64,000 nt of DNA, from contig CP141147.1 in assembly GCA_035235625.1 (NCBI GenBank), positions 28,936,756 to 29,000,755 of the forward strand, given 5' to 3'. How positions within the stretch are numbered: position 1 is the first letter of the stretch; each line of letters starts with the position of its first letter. The notes below the pieces were generated by a model. It saw only the letters and a list, made by a program, of their open reading frames with translations, was not told where the DNA came from and searched no databases. This stretch comes from Saururus chinensis. Its lineage: Eukaryota > Streptophyta > Magnoliopsida > Piperales > Saururaceae. The position numbers and the translations under genes are program-made. Of this stretch, positions 24,228 to 37,200 are shown one piece after another.

Positions 24228-25656
24228 GACAAAAAACCTTCTTTCTCGTTCTATAGAAAGTGTAAATCTTGTTAAGATCTTGACAGATCACTTGTTTGCT
24301 TCATCAATAGAAAATAAACCTAATGTAGCAAGCAAATGAGCAAAAACAATCCCCAGAATCTGCATAGTGATCCAGATGAAACAAAACCACCAGTCAAACT
24401 GCCGAACAATTCAACCAAAATAGAAAAAAGGAACACAAATGATCATTACATTTCCAGATGTAAGACTAGTAAAAGATGCTAAAAATGGACGCAAAAGCAC
24501 AAGTACGAAAGCTTATCCCCATCACACCAACTGATGGTAATGCGACAACTGACGCCCTAGTACTTAATCCACCAAAGAAGTACTTTGAAAAGGGGAAACG
24601 ATTAAATATATTAGAAAATTAATTGCTTATGGGGTGTTTGGATGCAATTTTTCCTCCGTGATGATTTTATCTACAATATATTGTTCATTTGATTTCTCTC
24701 CTAAATTTTGTAAGTACAACTGTCCACATTTTCAAAACAGAGCAAGTTGCCAAACACACAATCAACACCATAGAAAAATTTCTGAAGATTAAGAGGGCCA
24801 TTCATCAGAAAGCATTAAGCCCTTCCCTTTGAACAGCAAATACATCTCAACCTATCAAGATTGCCTTTAAAGAGATTGGTCTTTGATTGCCTCCTCCAAC
24901 TTGCACACGCTTCAAAGGCAGTCAAAAACCAATCTCTAAGAATTCCTTTATAAACCCCAGTAAAGTTGCTCTCCCCAGCAGATTTACTCCCGATAAGTTT
25001 TCTCAGTTACTGATTCCACCTTGTTTAAATTAAACAAAATGCACGCATTACACCCCGGAAGGGAGAAGAAGTGGATGGGAAGTGCATGGCACTCAAAGCT
25101 CAGTCTAGATAATGAGGGACCACCTGCAGCGACAGCTCCGGATAGAGAGGATTGCAGCGGGTTTCCACGAATTTGTTTCTGTGGAACCCACTACCAAACT
25201 CATACGGGGATCGTTTTTGTCCATAAATTTGCATTTGTGGAAAAAAAGTACAAATATCTAGCGTGTTAAAAGCAAAGACCTTGCATTTCCAAAGCTACAA
25301 ATCTCAAATTTCAAAACAAAAATTTCGACAAGACCCAAAAAAATATACACAACTACAATTCCTTATTGGACTCTACAGTGTCTTCATCTGCTACCTGTTG
25401 CTGCTGGAGTTGGCACTTTTACTCAAGAAACATTCATATTAACGTGAAAAGTGCCCAAAAAAATGGTTTCAATGAGGAGACTGATTGAAAACCCGATTCA
25501 TGGTTGTGCAAATTATCCGGAAATGATTTAGATAAAGACCAAGCAATAGGTGGAGCATCTGCATGGAGGGCACTGCAGGCTAGCTAGAGGGGGCGGCGAA
25601 TGTCAGTAAAAGATGAGAGTATCACAGCAGGCGGAGGAGAGGGAGGGGCGGCATAC
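24228..25656 (-). other. Probable 5' UTR intron of the AnPRT gene
   Basis: On the minus strand a donor CCAG|GTATGC at 25657/25656 and an acceptor CTATAG about 20 bases before the ATG would remove this 1.4-kb stretch. No coding sequence seen in it. It holds a hAT-like MITE at 24631-24758. Confidence 0.4.
24631..24758. mobile_element. hAT-like MITE with GTGTTTGG ends
   Basis: 128 bp. The left end is GGGGTGTTTGGATGCAATTT; the right end, reverse complemented, is GTGTGTTTGGCAACTTGC. Short ends, no clear target duplication. Confidence 0.4.
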
Positions 25657-25830
25657 CTGGTGGGCCGGGCGGAGGACCGGCGCTGGCCGGCAGTTGGGGC
25701 GGCTGGTGAGGAGGAAGGAGGCTGCGCTTAGAGGGCGGCTTTTCGCGGGTTTAATAGAGTTTTTTGTCAATCGCGTACGGCGCAGCCATCAAAATCGCTC
25801 ACCACGTGACGGGGCGAGAGTGGCCTGAAA
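25657..25830 (-). promoter_or_regulatory. Putative 5' UTR exon and promoter of the AnPRT gene
   Basis: GC-rich island (gggcggc, ggccgg repeats) in AT-rich surroundings, ending at a good minus-strand donor (CCAG|GTATGC). Its position 1.4 kb upstream of the ATG suits a first non-coding exon. The right-hand limit is a guess. Confidence 0.4.
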
Positions 25831-27385
25831 TGACCGAAACGCCCTCCCCCGTGACCCGTCACGCCGAATCCCATCTTATCCGAGTGTGGGCCCCCATAAC
25901 TAAATGGGCTTTCTAAAATTAATGAACTTGGACTTTGGAGATTCGCATGGATTCCTTTATAGGGGATTTGTGTTTCTTCTTTCAATTTTTTTAGAATAAT
26001 TGATCAGGGTTACGCTAAATTTTGATCTAAAGACACACATAATACTATAGGATTAAGATTAGATAACTCATTTTCTCTTTATTATTACAGCGGGCTAAGA
26101 GGATCAAGATTAAATGACTCATATAAATTTTCTCTTTATTATCATAATGGGCTAAGGGTTTTGTAAGGGGCAAAGAAAACTACTCATTAAGCATACAAGA
26201 TAGCAAGGGCTGTTATACTTTCTCAACCTTACAATATACACTAAATAGGCTGTTTCCACTCCTCAATCAGCATGTGAAATAAAATGTGAGAAGTAAAATG
26301 GAACACCCAAATGGAAGACCACCACCTCCCATGCAAAAGACATCAAACTCGAACACCCAAGGAGATTTTTGAAATGTCGGCCATAATTGGCCTCTAGAAG
26401 ACATCAAAGACAAACTTGAGGGATAGATTGAGACAAAGATTAGAAACTATTTTCAGACCCTTTTACTCTTCTTCTCAGCCCCAACATATGGAAGTTATGC
26501 ATATAGTTGAAAGTGTAGTCTCTAATTCCATGAATTATCTCTTGTTGGCATAATTCCAAGAAAATGAGATTTTTAATTTACCAAAGCACCCAGACCGGTA
26601 TGTCAATCTTAATTTTTGAGAAGTATGGGGAAGTAGTTGGATCAAAGGTCAAAAATGGAGGTCTTGATTGCCTGAGCGGTCAAATCCCATTAGCCATAAA
26701 CCATACTAATTTAATTCTCATTCTAGAAGCAAAAGCCCCTGCATATATTATGCAACTTCAACCTATTATTCTATGTAATGTGGTGTAAAAATCAGTGTTT
26801 GAAGTGCTAATTGATCGATTGAAAATCATACTATCTTATATATTACCTATAATGAGTTAATGACGTCCCAATATCATGGCATTTTTGTGTTTGGCAGACG
26901 TATTACATACAATCGATTAGTGGCTTTTGGGACAATTAACTTTATTAAACCTAGCAAGAAGGTGCACATATAATACGTGTAAATATATATTGGATAAGAT
27001 AAAATAAAATAAATTTAAAATAAAGTATATAATGAACAAAGGTCTCTCTTGCATGCTATAATTGCAATACATGTTTTTAAGATCATAATGATTATAAATT
27101 ATACATACAAACTCTATATTGACCCAAATACACTTATAGTAGAAACTATGAGTCCAAATCTCATAGGTTGAATATTATGTTATAGGTCAGCGAAAACAAT
27201 AGCGTTGAACGACTTTATCTCGTGGAGCACATTATTCATATTAAAGGCCACTTTGGTGGCAGGTCTCATTTGATAGAGCTCTTCAAGAGTTTTTGAATGG
27301 TGTAAAATATAAATGAATCCAAACATGTATAATATAGACATAAATAAAAGAAAATATTATTGAGAAATGTGGGGCCTACAAAAAA
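25831..27385. other. Spacer with a short tandem duplication
   Basis: No gene seen. About 59-bp direct repeats occur at 26050-26160 ('gattaagattagataactca', then 'ttttctctttatta' and 'gggctaagaggatc', repeated with changes). The rest is AT-rich. Confidence 0.45.
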
Positions 27386-27390
27386 ATTCG

Positions 27391-30389
27391 TGTAACAACC
27401 GAGAATTTTCTAAATTCCTAATACTTGCCACATAGAGATAACTGGTTTTGACCTTTAGGTCTTCCTGGTATAATTACTTTTTTTGTACATAGGGTTTGGA
27501 TATAAAATTTTATTATTGAAGAGTATATAAAAAGAGTCGTAGAGCTACCAAGAGCGCACAAATCGAAGTTCAGATGAGAAAGTTACATAAATGTAACATC
27601 AAGGAAGTTTAGGTCCACATGTAAAAAATAGTGAATTTGACATTTGAGAATTCTTAATTAAATACCCTATCCTGTGGTTTCAATTTAAATGTGAAAATTT
27701 AAGGATGAAACTACACATACATAACTTTGGAATACATCTAAGAATACATAAATTGGAGTTTGGATGAAGGAGTTATGATCATCTTAAATTAGATCTGAAG
27801 TGTTATCAATGACTTGCATACTCTTGTTGATCTAACCCTTAGTCATTCTTAATAGTATAACTTTTTCTACATGATGAATTTGGATCTAAAATTTTTATAT
27901 TAAAAAGTAGATAGAAATATTTCCATAACTCCACTAAGAAAGCATTAATTGGAGTTCGTATAAGAAAGTTATGACTATCTGAAATTAGGGCCTGTGTAAT
28001 GTCAAAGTTATTGCTAGTAGCCTAGTTGACACGTCAATGGGTTGCCAATGATACAGACAGTTTTGCAATTTTTGATAAAAAATTACCCTATTAACAGTTT
28101 TAAACTAGAATTTCATCTCATTTCCCTGATAAGTAGGTTTTAAGGACTTTATGCTCTATTTCTTTTAGAAAAACCTCTCAAAATTGAGGAGAAGATCAAG
28201 GTCTTTCCAAATCAAGAGAAATTAAGGGAAGGAGTATATTTCTACATTACACGTGAAGGAGGTTTTTAGCACAATAAAATAGGTCGGATTGCTAACCTTT
28301 TACTATGATTTAACATGGAATATGCATGTATGATTTGAATTATGAAATCATTACATATGAAAAAATGAAAAAAAGAATATTTATGAATTTTTGTCATGGT
28401 AATGTTGAAGAGTAATGATTATATTAGATTGCAAACCTTGATTTTATTATTTGGTTTTGAAGTAATTGTATGAAATATATTTTGAGTACTTGCATGATAT
28501 GAAAGCATATAAAGGACAATTATGAGATTTTGTCATAATTGTGTTATGATATCATATTTTTTCCATGTTTAATGATCAATAAATAGTAAAAATCATCATT
28601 TGTCATTATGGGAATGTTATGTATGAGAAAAATTATGATATGTTATGATATGGAGTGATTTTGGGAACTCGAGATAATTTTGTTATTTCTTCCCGACTAT
28701 TGACATATCCATCGACACGTCAGTGACGTTGATGATGTAATGGAGGAAATGACAGTATTGATATTGATGAACATCGACAAATCAATGTGTTACCAGCGGA
28801 TCATTGACAGTGAGGTCGACATGTTTGTGAAACGTCAATGAGGATGATTGTCCTTACCATCCCACCTCGATAAGGGTTTGACGCGTTAATGAGTTATGGA
28901 TGGTCATAGGTGACTTGGCTGACACGTCAATGAATCCATAGACAATAAGTTAGTTTTGGCTAATTTTAACAAGAATGCTATATGTGTTAAACTATTATTA
29001 TAAGATATAATAACATGATATTTAATGAATAATATGCATGAGTATGTCATGTTAATCGACACATAGGTGGATTACTGATGAGCATCGTTGACCTTGTTGA
29101 TATGTCAGTGTCTATTGACAATAAGCCGGTAATGGGTATTTTCATTATGAGTTACAACTTTACATAAACTATTATTAAGTAATATAATAGCATGAAATTC
29201 GTTGCAAGAGTGTATGCATATGAGATAATATGATTTCTCATATATGGAATGATATAAATTAGCATAGAGTTTTCTGCATAAGAACGCATGTGTATGTGAT
29301 GTTGTGATTAATGATGAGTATATGTATCATTGTTTGTGTAAGGAAATCCTTGTAATGGATTGCACCCCGAGACTCTAGGATAAAGGCATTTAAGGACAAG
29401 ATGATCCTTGTCTTTAAATAGCTTATCAAGTGAGTCTTTAACCACGTTCAAAAATAGTTTGATATGAAATAAGACTGAGGTCTTTTAACTCTCTAAGGAT
29501 AAGAGTTATATAAAATCGCTTCATTGGCCTGAGAGATGTGTTCGAATAGATTATAACATTAAAAGATGATTGGTCCCGCACAATATAATACATGAGATTC
29601 AGATAATCATGGAAATTGAGATCTCAACTACTTGGGTTTATGAACCCCTGTGGGTCTTAGCTTCATAACATGGATGGAGCAGGCATGCCTCAAAATACTT
29701 AAGGTCGGTGGTGAGTAATTTATGGTCTAGTGAGGTGAGGCTATACTCGCAAAGTGGCTATTGTGTCATAAAAAACTTTATGACTTATATTTATAGAGTA
29801 AGAGACTCCTAAGTGAGGTCACTTTATGATGTTGAAATCATGACAAAATGTTTGTAAATGTTATATTTACTCCACTTATGTGTTATGGTGTTGATGCCAT
29901 TATACATATTTCACTTATGTGTAGTGATAATATTGTTTAATATTGAATATGATAGTTGATGATTTTATGATGATGACATGTAATCATGAATATTATTATT
30001 ACATAGTACTTAGTCATCCCACTAGGTATCAGTGTGATGTAGGTTCCTTACAAGGTTAAAGTTACTTTAGGATTTTGAATGTTATTAGGCCACTTGACAT
30101 ATTTAATGTTTTCTTATTTTAAACTATATAACTTTAGGCATGTGAGTGCCAATCTATTTGTATTTATACATATCAAGATATTCAGAAATGTACTCGAGCA
30201 AAACCCTGTGTAATTTAAGATATCATTTGACTTAGATGATTATTGTACTCTGATTTAGTACTCATATGTTCTAAAAATAGTTGGCTTGTACCCCAAGATA
30301 ACTTATTGAATGTTTGACAAAAGGTTTTAAAAAATATATTTTTACTATTTTATTTGTAAAAATGAGTTTAAAAATCTTAGGGTGTGATA
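27391..30389 (+). mobile_element. Solo-LTR-like fossil with target duplication
   Basis: A 2,999-bp non-coding unit from TGTAACAACC to GGGTGTGATA, so the ends are inverted relatives as in Ty3/gypsy-type LTRs. The flanking pentamers are attcg (27386-27390) and attca (30390-30394), 4 of 5 alike. Its right 2.2 kb is collinear with 9.38-11.16 kb. No coding part; it looks old and diverged. It could also be a non-coding (LARD-like) element. Confidence 0.6.
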
Positions 30390-30394
30390 ATTCA

Positions 30395-33300
30395 AGCAAA
30401 TATAGTAATGTAGGGTCTTATTTGATGGATCTCGTCAAGAATTTTCTTATTATAGTAAGAATGTGCAAATCCAATAATAATTTACATGGAGAGTTAGCAT
30501 GAACATACTTCCTCCCAAGTTAAATTTGACAAATAAAAGCATAATCAACGAACAATCAAAACACACAAACATGCAAAGATTTTTACTTGTAGAACATAAT
30601 GAAGGAAAAATAACGGGAACCTAGCCTAAAGATTCCACTATTAAAAATTAGTTTACAAGGTTTACCTTTCTATACAATAGATTCTATCAATGTACTAAGA
30701 TTATTTTCTTGTAAGTGTTCACCCTTCCCACGTGCCTTCTGCTTCTTGATCTTTAAAGTTTTCTTTATTTCCTAATTTATTTTTAGCAACTTTTGAAATG
30801 ATTACATCAAATAAAAAACGATCAATTTATTTTCTAACAAATTGATCAAGGACAAGTGTTCTAAAGAAACAAACTCTCATCAAGTTCAAAAATATAGTCT
30901 TTAGACTCAGGCACTTGACTAGACTCAAGAAAACAAAAAACATGGCTAACTAACTATGAATCATGAGTTTGTTGAAGGAACTTTAGAGCATAATTAGTGT
31001 ATAACTTTCTCTAAGAAAAACTTAAGTCTAAAGGACTTCTTTCTTACTTCATTCCTTTAAAAAATGGTGTAAGAACCCATATTTATGTATATCTATATGG
31101 GTTGTATGAGTTTGAGTTGAGATAAAATCATAACAAAGAATGTCTTTCAATTTACAAAACTATTGAACTTGCACATACCTTCCAGATTGAATGTTCACAT
31201 ACTTAAGGTCACACATTCGACTTTGAAAATGGACTACAACAAAAAATTATTCAAAGCACACCTTCAACCACTAATATTCTGTTATCTTTTGAACTTGAGG
31301 TTGAATATTCAAGTACAATACATCAAATATATGAGTGTAGTATAACTTCAAAATAAAACTCGCACTCTTCAACTCAATTTTGAATCTTATAAAATTGATG
31401 CCAACCAACCAATATTTAATCTTGTAAATTGAATCTATGATTGAAATGAAGATCACATGTTTCTTTTTCCTAATCCACATGTAGCTTGAATATATTGATT
31501 CTTCACTTGAACTTATGCTTTGAAAACTTCAAATATTTAAGACTCATCTTCCAACCTTCAAATAACCCTAATTTTGTGATTATAAACAAACCTATTATAT
31601 CATTTAAAAAAAAATTATAGTGTTTTTTGTAATCAAATTTGCTAATTTTATATTTTTGACTTTATATAAGCTATTCAGTATTTAATAGATTAGTCAACCT
31701 ACACATGTGATTGACTTTGTAACTACCCACATACTTCATTTGTGGAGTTTGAAGAAGTGTTTACTATTTGCTAGTCTATGTGGCTTCATGTGAATGAGGT
31801 CCATCTACAAAAGCATCAAAATAATTAACATTTGATTGCTTCATTTCTAAATGATTATTTGAAACATTTCCACCAATGTTTTGCAAAGGGGAAGGAAGTA
31901 ACATAAAATGATGACAACTACATAAGGATCCACCTCCAAATTCTATAACTTAAATTAATTTTGACAATGCTCTGTTTAAAAATGCAGATTCTTCTGGTGC
32001 TTAAGTGAGTATCAGTGATTCAAATGACATTCATTGATTTGTGCTACTAGCTATGAACCTTTGATTGAAGATGTAGAAGTTGCATAAACTTTTGCCTTAA
32101 TCAAAGTTATTCATATGGAAGTAGAATTTCATTTCACCCATATTATATTTAGGAAAAAATTACCAATATGTCATTAAATGCTTTGAAGAGTGACAAGTGA
32201 ACTTGGCTTGGATGGTCATATTATCAATTAGGGTTTTGATGTTCTAAAAGGGATTTAATTTGTGTTTTTAAGCCATACCATTAGAGAGATGAATGGAATT
32301 GCCCACTATCTTGCAAGATAGTCCAATACTTTCTATCCTCTCAAGTTTGGTTGAAGTGTTGTCCTAGTTTTCTCAAGTTGCTATGATATGTGATACTTCT
32401 TAGGCTTCTCTCATTTGAATAAAAGTTTGTTTCTATAAAAAAAGAAAGATTATTATGACACACACGATCTCACTCCTTTAACACGACATGCCAATCTTCT
32501 AGTTGTAGTATCAGCTCACCTGATCTCAGACATTTCTAAATTGGTTCTTTTTAGATGAAACAAGCATGATCAATGTTGTTATTTTATTTCAGACAAAACT
32601 AGTCATTAACATATTAGTTAATTTATGCAAGTCGCACATAAAGAAACTAAACAAAATAGAATAATTAACAAATAATGTTACTCACATGTTTATCTCTAAT
32701 GTTTTACTAAATTCTCTAATCATACAACTATATTATATTATCTTTAATAAACCTTTCAAATATATCTACCTTTAAGATTTGTTCATGTAGTAGTATTGAC
32801 CTAAAGATATGCGCAAACTTGCAGCTTAAGACATGAATGGATAGAAGAAGTTTAGCACTACAAAGGATTTGAGGCCAAAAAATTAGATTGTCTTAATCAA
32901 ATCCACCCCTTGAAACATCTCAAATATCTATGACCTCCAACAAATTCACTATTATTTTCAAATAACAAAGGTGAGACTTTATCCCATCTTACCCAATATG
33001 GGTTATGACATCTTGAAAATTTAGAGACAATTTCTGAGATTGAGAACAACGAAAATTGGTGAATTTCTATAGCGAGGGATCTATTGAGATGGGTGCCGAC
33101 ATGTCAACTCTGTGGGTGAGAGGTGTTGACAGGATTGGGATGCTTCTGGATTGATGTTTATTACAAACTTTGCTTATCAATTGGCTTGAGACTTTATCCC
33201 ACGTTGATCGTTTATGCATTTGGTGTTAAAATTTTAATTATATTTATTCTATATTCATACTTTGATGAAAAAATATAAATTTAAAATTTTCAAGTTATGA

Positions 33301-33659
33301 CATGGGCATCGATTGTGGTTGAAGGGATAAAGAGCAGGATATGATGCTTTAATAGGCTAGTTACTCAACCCCTTCTATTTTAAATTTGGCCTAAGCCTGC
33401 CCAACCTCTTCTAATTGTGTCTCAAGGATCTCTACACCCCCATTAATGGTAAGCATTAGCATTGAGAGATCATTCTTCACTAAACACATATCTTACATGA
33501 CTTAGTAAAGCCTCAAACCACATACATATTATTAGCCATAAAAACCCTACCTATATTTGCTGGAGGGGGCCCACACATGGTCCAGCAAAGTTCAAACCTG
33601 TCGCACGTGTGAAACAAATCCCCCAACTTTCCAAATTTTCTCCATCACTCCAGTTTCAG
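30395..33659. other. Gene-poor AT-rich spacer
   Basis: More than 3 kb in which I find no gene family, RNA gene or clear inverted-repeat element; ORFs are short and of chance composition. Confidence 0.5.
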
Positions 33660-34299
33660 GACTTTGACCGGCTTCCAAAAACCTGCCCTGCCGTGCCCCT
33701 GCACTTTTGTCTCTTTCCATAAATCTTATCCCTTAACCTCCGCCCCAACAGCGCACATTAACCTCATGCGCCCCTTCAGCGTGTGCGTTCACCCTACGGC
33801 AAGACGGCTCAAGTTAGACGACCGCAAGCCGCATAGCGCCTTGGCGCAAGTTAGTTCGTACCCCTTCGATAATAATACAGTATTAACTTCATCCCCACGC
33901 TCATGGCTTTTCGTAGCAGCAGAGCGAAATCTCTCTCGCGTTAGGAGCCTCGCCTCGACCAAATCAATCCGAGAGGCCGCCCTGTCCGAATACTCGACGA
34001 CCCACCTCGCCGTTTTGCCCAATTACCCCCGCCCACTGCGCAAAATCGCATCTTTTTGCGCCGTCGATCGGCCCCCGGATCGGTTGATTCACGTTCGTGT
34101 ATGCAGCAGAGGCTGCAGCGGGGGGCGTAGTTGGTCGATTTCAGCGTGCCCTCGACGTGTTTGTGTTTTTGAGGCAGTGAATGCAGCTGCGGGGAGGTGG
34201 GGAGGGAGGGGCCGGAGCTGATCGGAGATTGCATGGTTTGTCGGGTTGATGGCGTTGGCATGCAGAGCTGGGCACGTCGGGTGAGGTGAGGTGAGGTCG
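33660..34299 (+). promoter_or_regulatory. GC-rich promoter and 5' UTR region of the DRIP-type gene
   Basis: A CpG-rich island in AT-rich surroundings just before the ATG at 34300. The + strand is open for 185 codons (33664-34221) and the minus strand also has overlapping open frames. I take this as a composition effect, though an upstream ORF cannot be excluded. GGTGAGGTGAGGTGAGGT at about 34280 is a short tandem repeat in the leader. Confidence 0.5.
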
Positions 34300-37200
34300 A
34301 TGGCAGGCCAGGTGGTGAAGGTGCGGCGGGAGCTGCTCGCAGCGTGCATGATGTGCCCCCTTTGCAACAAATTGCTTAAGGAGGCAACCACCATATCGGA
34401 ATGTCTCCATACGTGTGAGTAGTTTCAGCTCCGACGGTGTTTTTTGTGTTCGCGGAGATCTGCTCGTTCCTCTGTTTGGCTCATTCTGTAGTTCTATGAT
34501 CTGGGTCTCTGTTGTTTGGTCGGATTGTTGCTCAGTATGACGGCTACGACATAGCAATGCCATGTTCTTATCACATTGTATTTCATCGTTCATTCTCTTG
34601 TCTACGTCTCCCTCTTTGGGTTCTGAGATCTAGGCGTTAGCTTGTTTCGTCGATTCTAATTTTTCTTCGGTTGCTTCAGAAGAGAAAATGTTGCCTAGTT
34701 TCTTTCAACATTTAATTTTGAATTGTATTCACCACATCCCAATGATTTTGACGTAATAACCTCTTCGAACTAGCTTGCGGCTTCATGTCCTATTTAATTT
34801 TCAGTTTTTCAGATATGATTCTGTTCTTCCTGTTTGTTTCTGCTCCGAAATTAGAAAAAAATACACGAAAATCTTATCATAAACGGTCCAATTTGGCTCA
34901 TTTTCTCTCTAATGATTCAGTCGTCTATAAATGCCGCTCTTGCTCTCCTATGCGTTTCCCCGTTTCTGTCCATACTTTCTTATACAACATAGTGATTCCG
35001 GGAATCCTGCTTTCACGCACTTCATGTATTATGAACTCTATAATGTTTGATCTTCATCTTTCTCATTTTGTGCTGTCATGCATTGACGATTTTGAAGACA
35101 CATTAACTGCTATATTTAATGCATAATTTGTGGTCTTCTGCATGTTTTGGCGCTGTCTTTCCGAACCTCGAAGTTCTTTCGTATACAGCGGTTTTACTAT
35201 TGGCTTGTATTTTGCTGTTCCCTTTTTCTTTTTACCCCTTATTTTTTGGTGGACAATAAGCTTAAAAGGGATGAACATCTCATTATGGTTACTGCATACT
35301 CAGCTATGGGTTTGACTTCCTCTTTCAATTTACGTTTTTTGTTTAAACTAAATTAGTGTGGTATGTAGAGGCTTGTTTTGGTGCTTTTTCAGCTTGATAA
35401 TCACCCTTACGTGGTAAGTATGTATCATCTGTTCATTTTAGAGTCATTGTGAGATTGATTGTCATTCCAAAAAAAAAAAAGCAGCTACTGTTTTAGCGAA
35501 GTGACCTTCATCTTTACCGATATGGTTCTTTCCTTTGTCACTTTAGAATGCAAATGTGACTATCGGGTTCACTTTGTTTTCATTATATTGCACGAGTTTT
35601 TATTATTTACTTTTGCATATAAGAAGAGAAATTGTTATTAAAAGCTTAATTCAGTAAAAGAATATAAGAAAGAAATACAATTCAATCTGAAGTAGGCATC
35701 TGGCTTTATCAGATAATCCCCCATGTGGAACCGTAATCAAGGGCCCTGCCTATTTAGCTTTTGATTAGGACCTGATACCTTTGTTTTTAGGCTGGTGGGT
35801 TAGGAAGGAAGGGTCGAGCATAGTAATTCATATGGAGCTACAGATGCATGTAGTTAAACTCTTGTGTAATCCTGTAAGGAACTAAAGGATCTTCCTTGCT
35901 TTGTTTACCTTTCATCATAGGACATCACCAGAACATATGTGCATGTACTCAGTAAAGGACTTTCTGCAGTTTTGGATGTTTACTCCATGCTTTTGCTAAT
36001 CTAAGTTATAATTATAAAATAAGTATGAAAGCTGGTGTATGTAGATATCTTATGTCCAATTACAATGAAAAGACCTCTTTATCTGTTTAAAAAGCTATTT
36101 TTTTCTGTCCAAGCGATGTGCTTTTTTCTTTCATGTTTCTTATCTTCTCTCTCTGTATGTGCGTCTTTGTTAAAGAATCGTTTTTGACGTACAGAAATTT
36201 CTCTTTTTCCTCCTCCAAATTGCTAGTTTGCAGGAAGTGCATATATGACAAACTTACTGAGGAGGAGATTGACTGCTGTCCGATATGCAATACTGATCTT
36301 GGTTGTTCTGCGGTGGAGAAGCTTAGGTCAGTGTTAAATCTTGTCTCATTTTACCTGCTTTGTCATTGTTCTTCAATTTTTTGAGGCTTCTATGTTCTTT
36401 CTTATGCCATTTTTTATTCAATATGTTCGGTTATTATAATGTATTTGGTAAACATGGAGGAAAATATACCAAAAGTTAAGATGATCTAATGTTCAATATT
36501 CCTATAAAATGAATGGCACTGGCTCATGGTTTCCATCTCTTCAATATTGCAATACTTACTATATAACAGTATCTTGTCAATGTGTGCTAATTAAGTCATT
36601 ATACTTTTTGATATCTCTATGTTCAAAGCATGACAAAATGTGTGATTACTGGTCATTGCAATTTTGAGCATGTATATTCATTCTATTGGCCGCACTCTTT
36701 CCTTTATGGCTGTGTCAGAATGGTAACTTTAGTTGTCTGATTGGTTGTATTTGGCTGATTTGTTTGGCTAGTAGTGCCAATGGACTGTGTAAAAATCGAA
36801 AGGAATGAGCTTTAAATCCACCGGCTATATTGACCACGAGTCATTTGGAGGTTTCACCAAGTTTACTGGTCTCAATAACCCATTCCCCATATTGGTTCAG
36901 TAATACTGTTCATTGCAGATTTTTTCTATATGTTTAAATTATCTGTCAGATTCGAGCTTCAGCCTCTTGTACGTTCCATCTTAGCTAGTAGAAAATATCA
37001 TTTCCTTGTTCAAACTGAAATATACAACGGCCTTCAAATTGAGTGTACAACCATTTTCAAAGACATTTCATTTGGTGGGGCCTTTGGCTAATTGATTATG
37101 CATTTGTTACATTGTTGAAGAAAGTATTTTCTTGTGATTCAGGCCAGATCATAATCTGCAAGATGTAAGGGCAAAAATATTTCCTTTGAAGAGAAGGAAG

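Noticed and set aside
9130-30389. Reading the two related LTR-like units as the two ends of a single element
   Set aside because: Two host genes and other repeats lie between them and the units have different ends.
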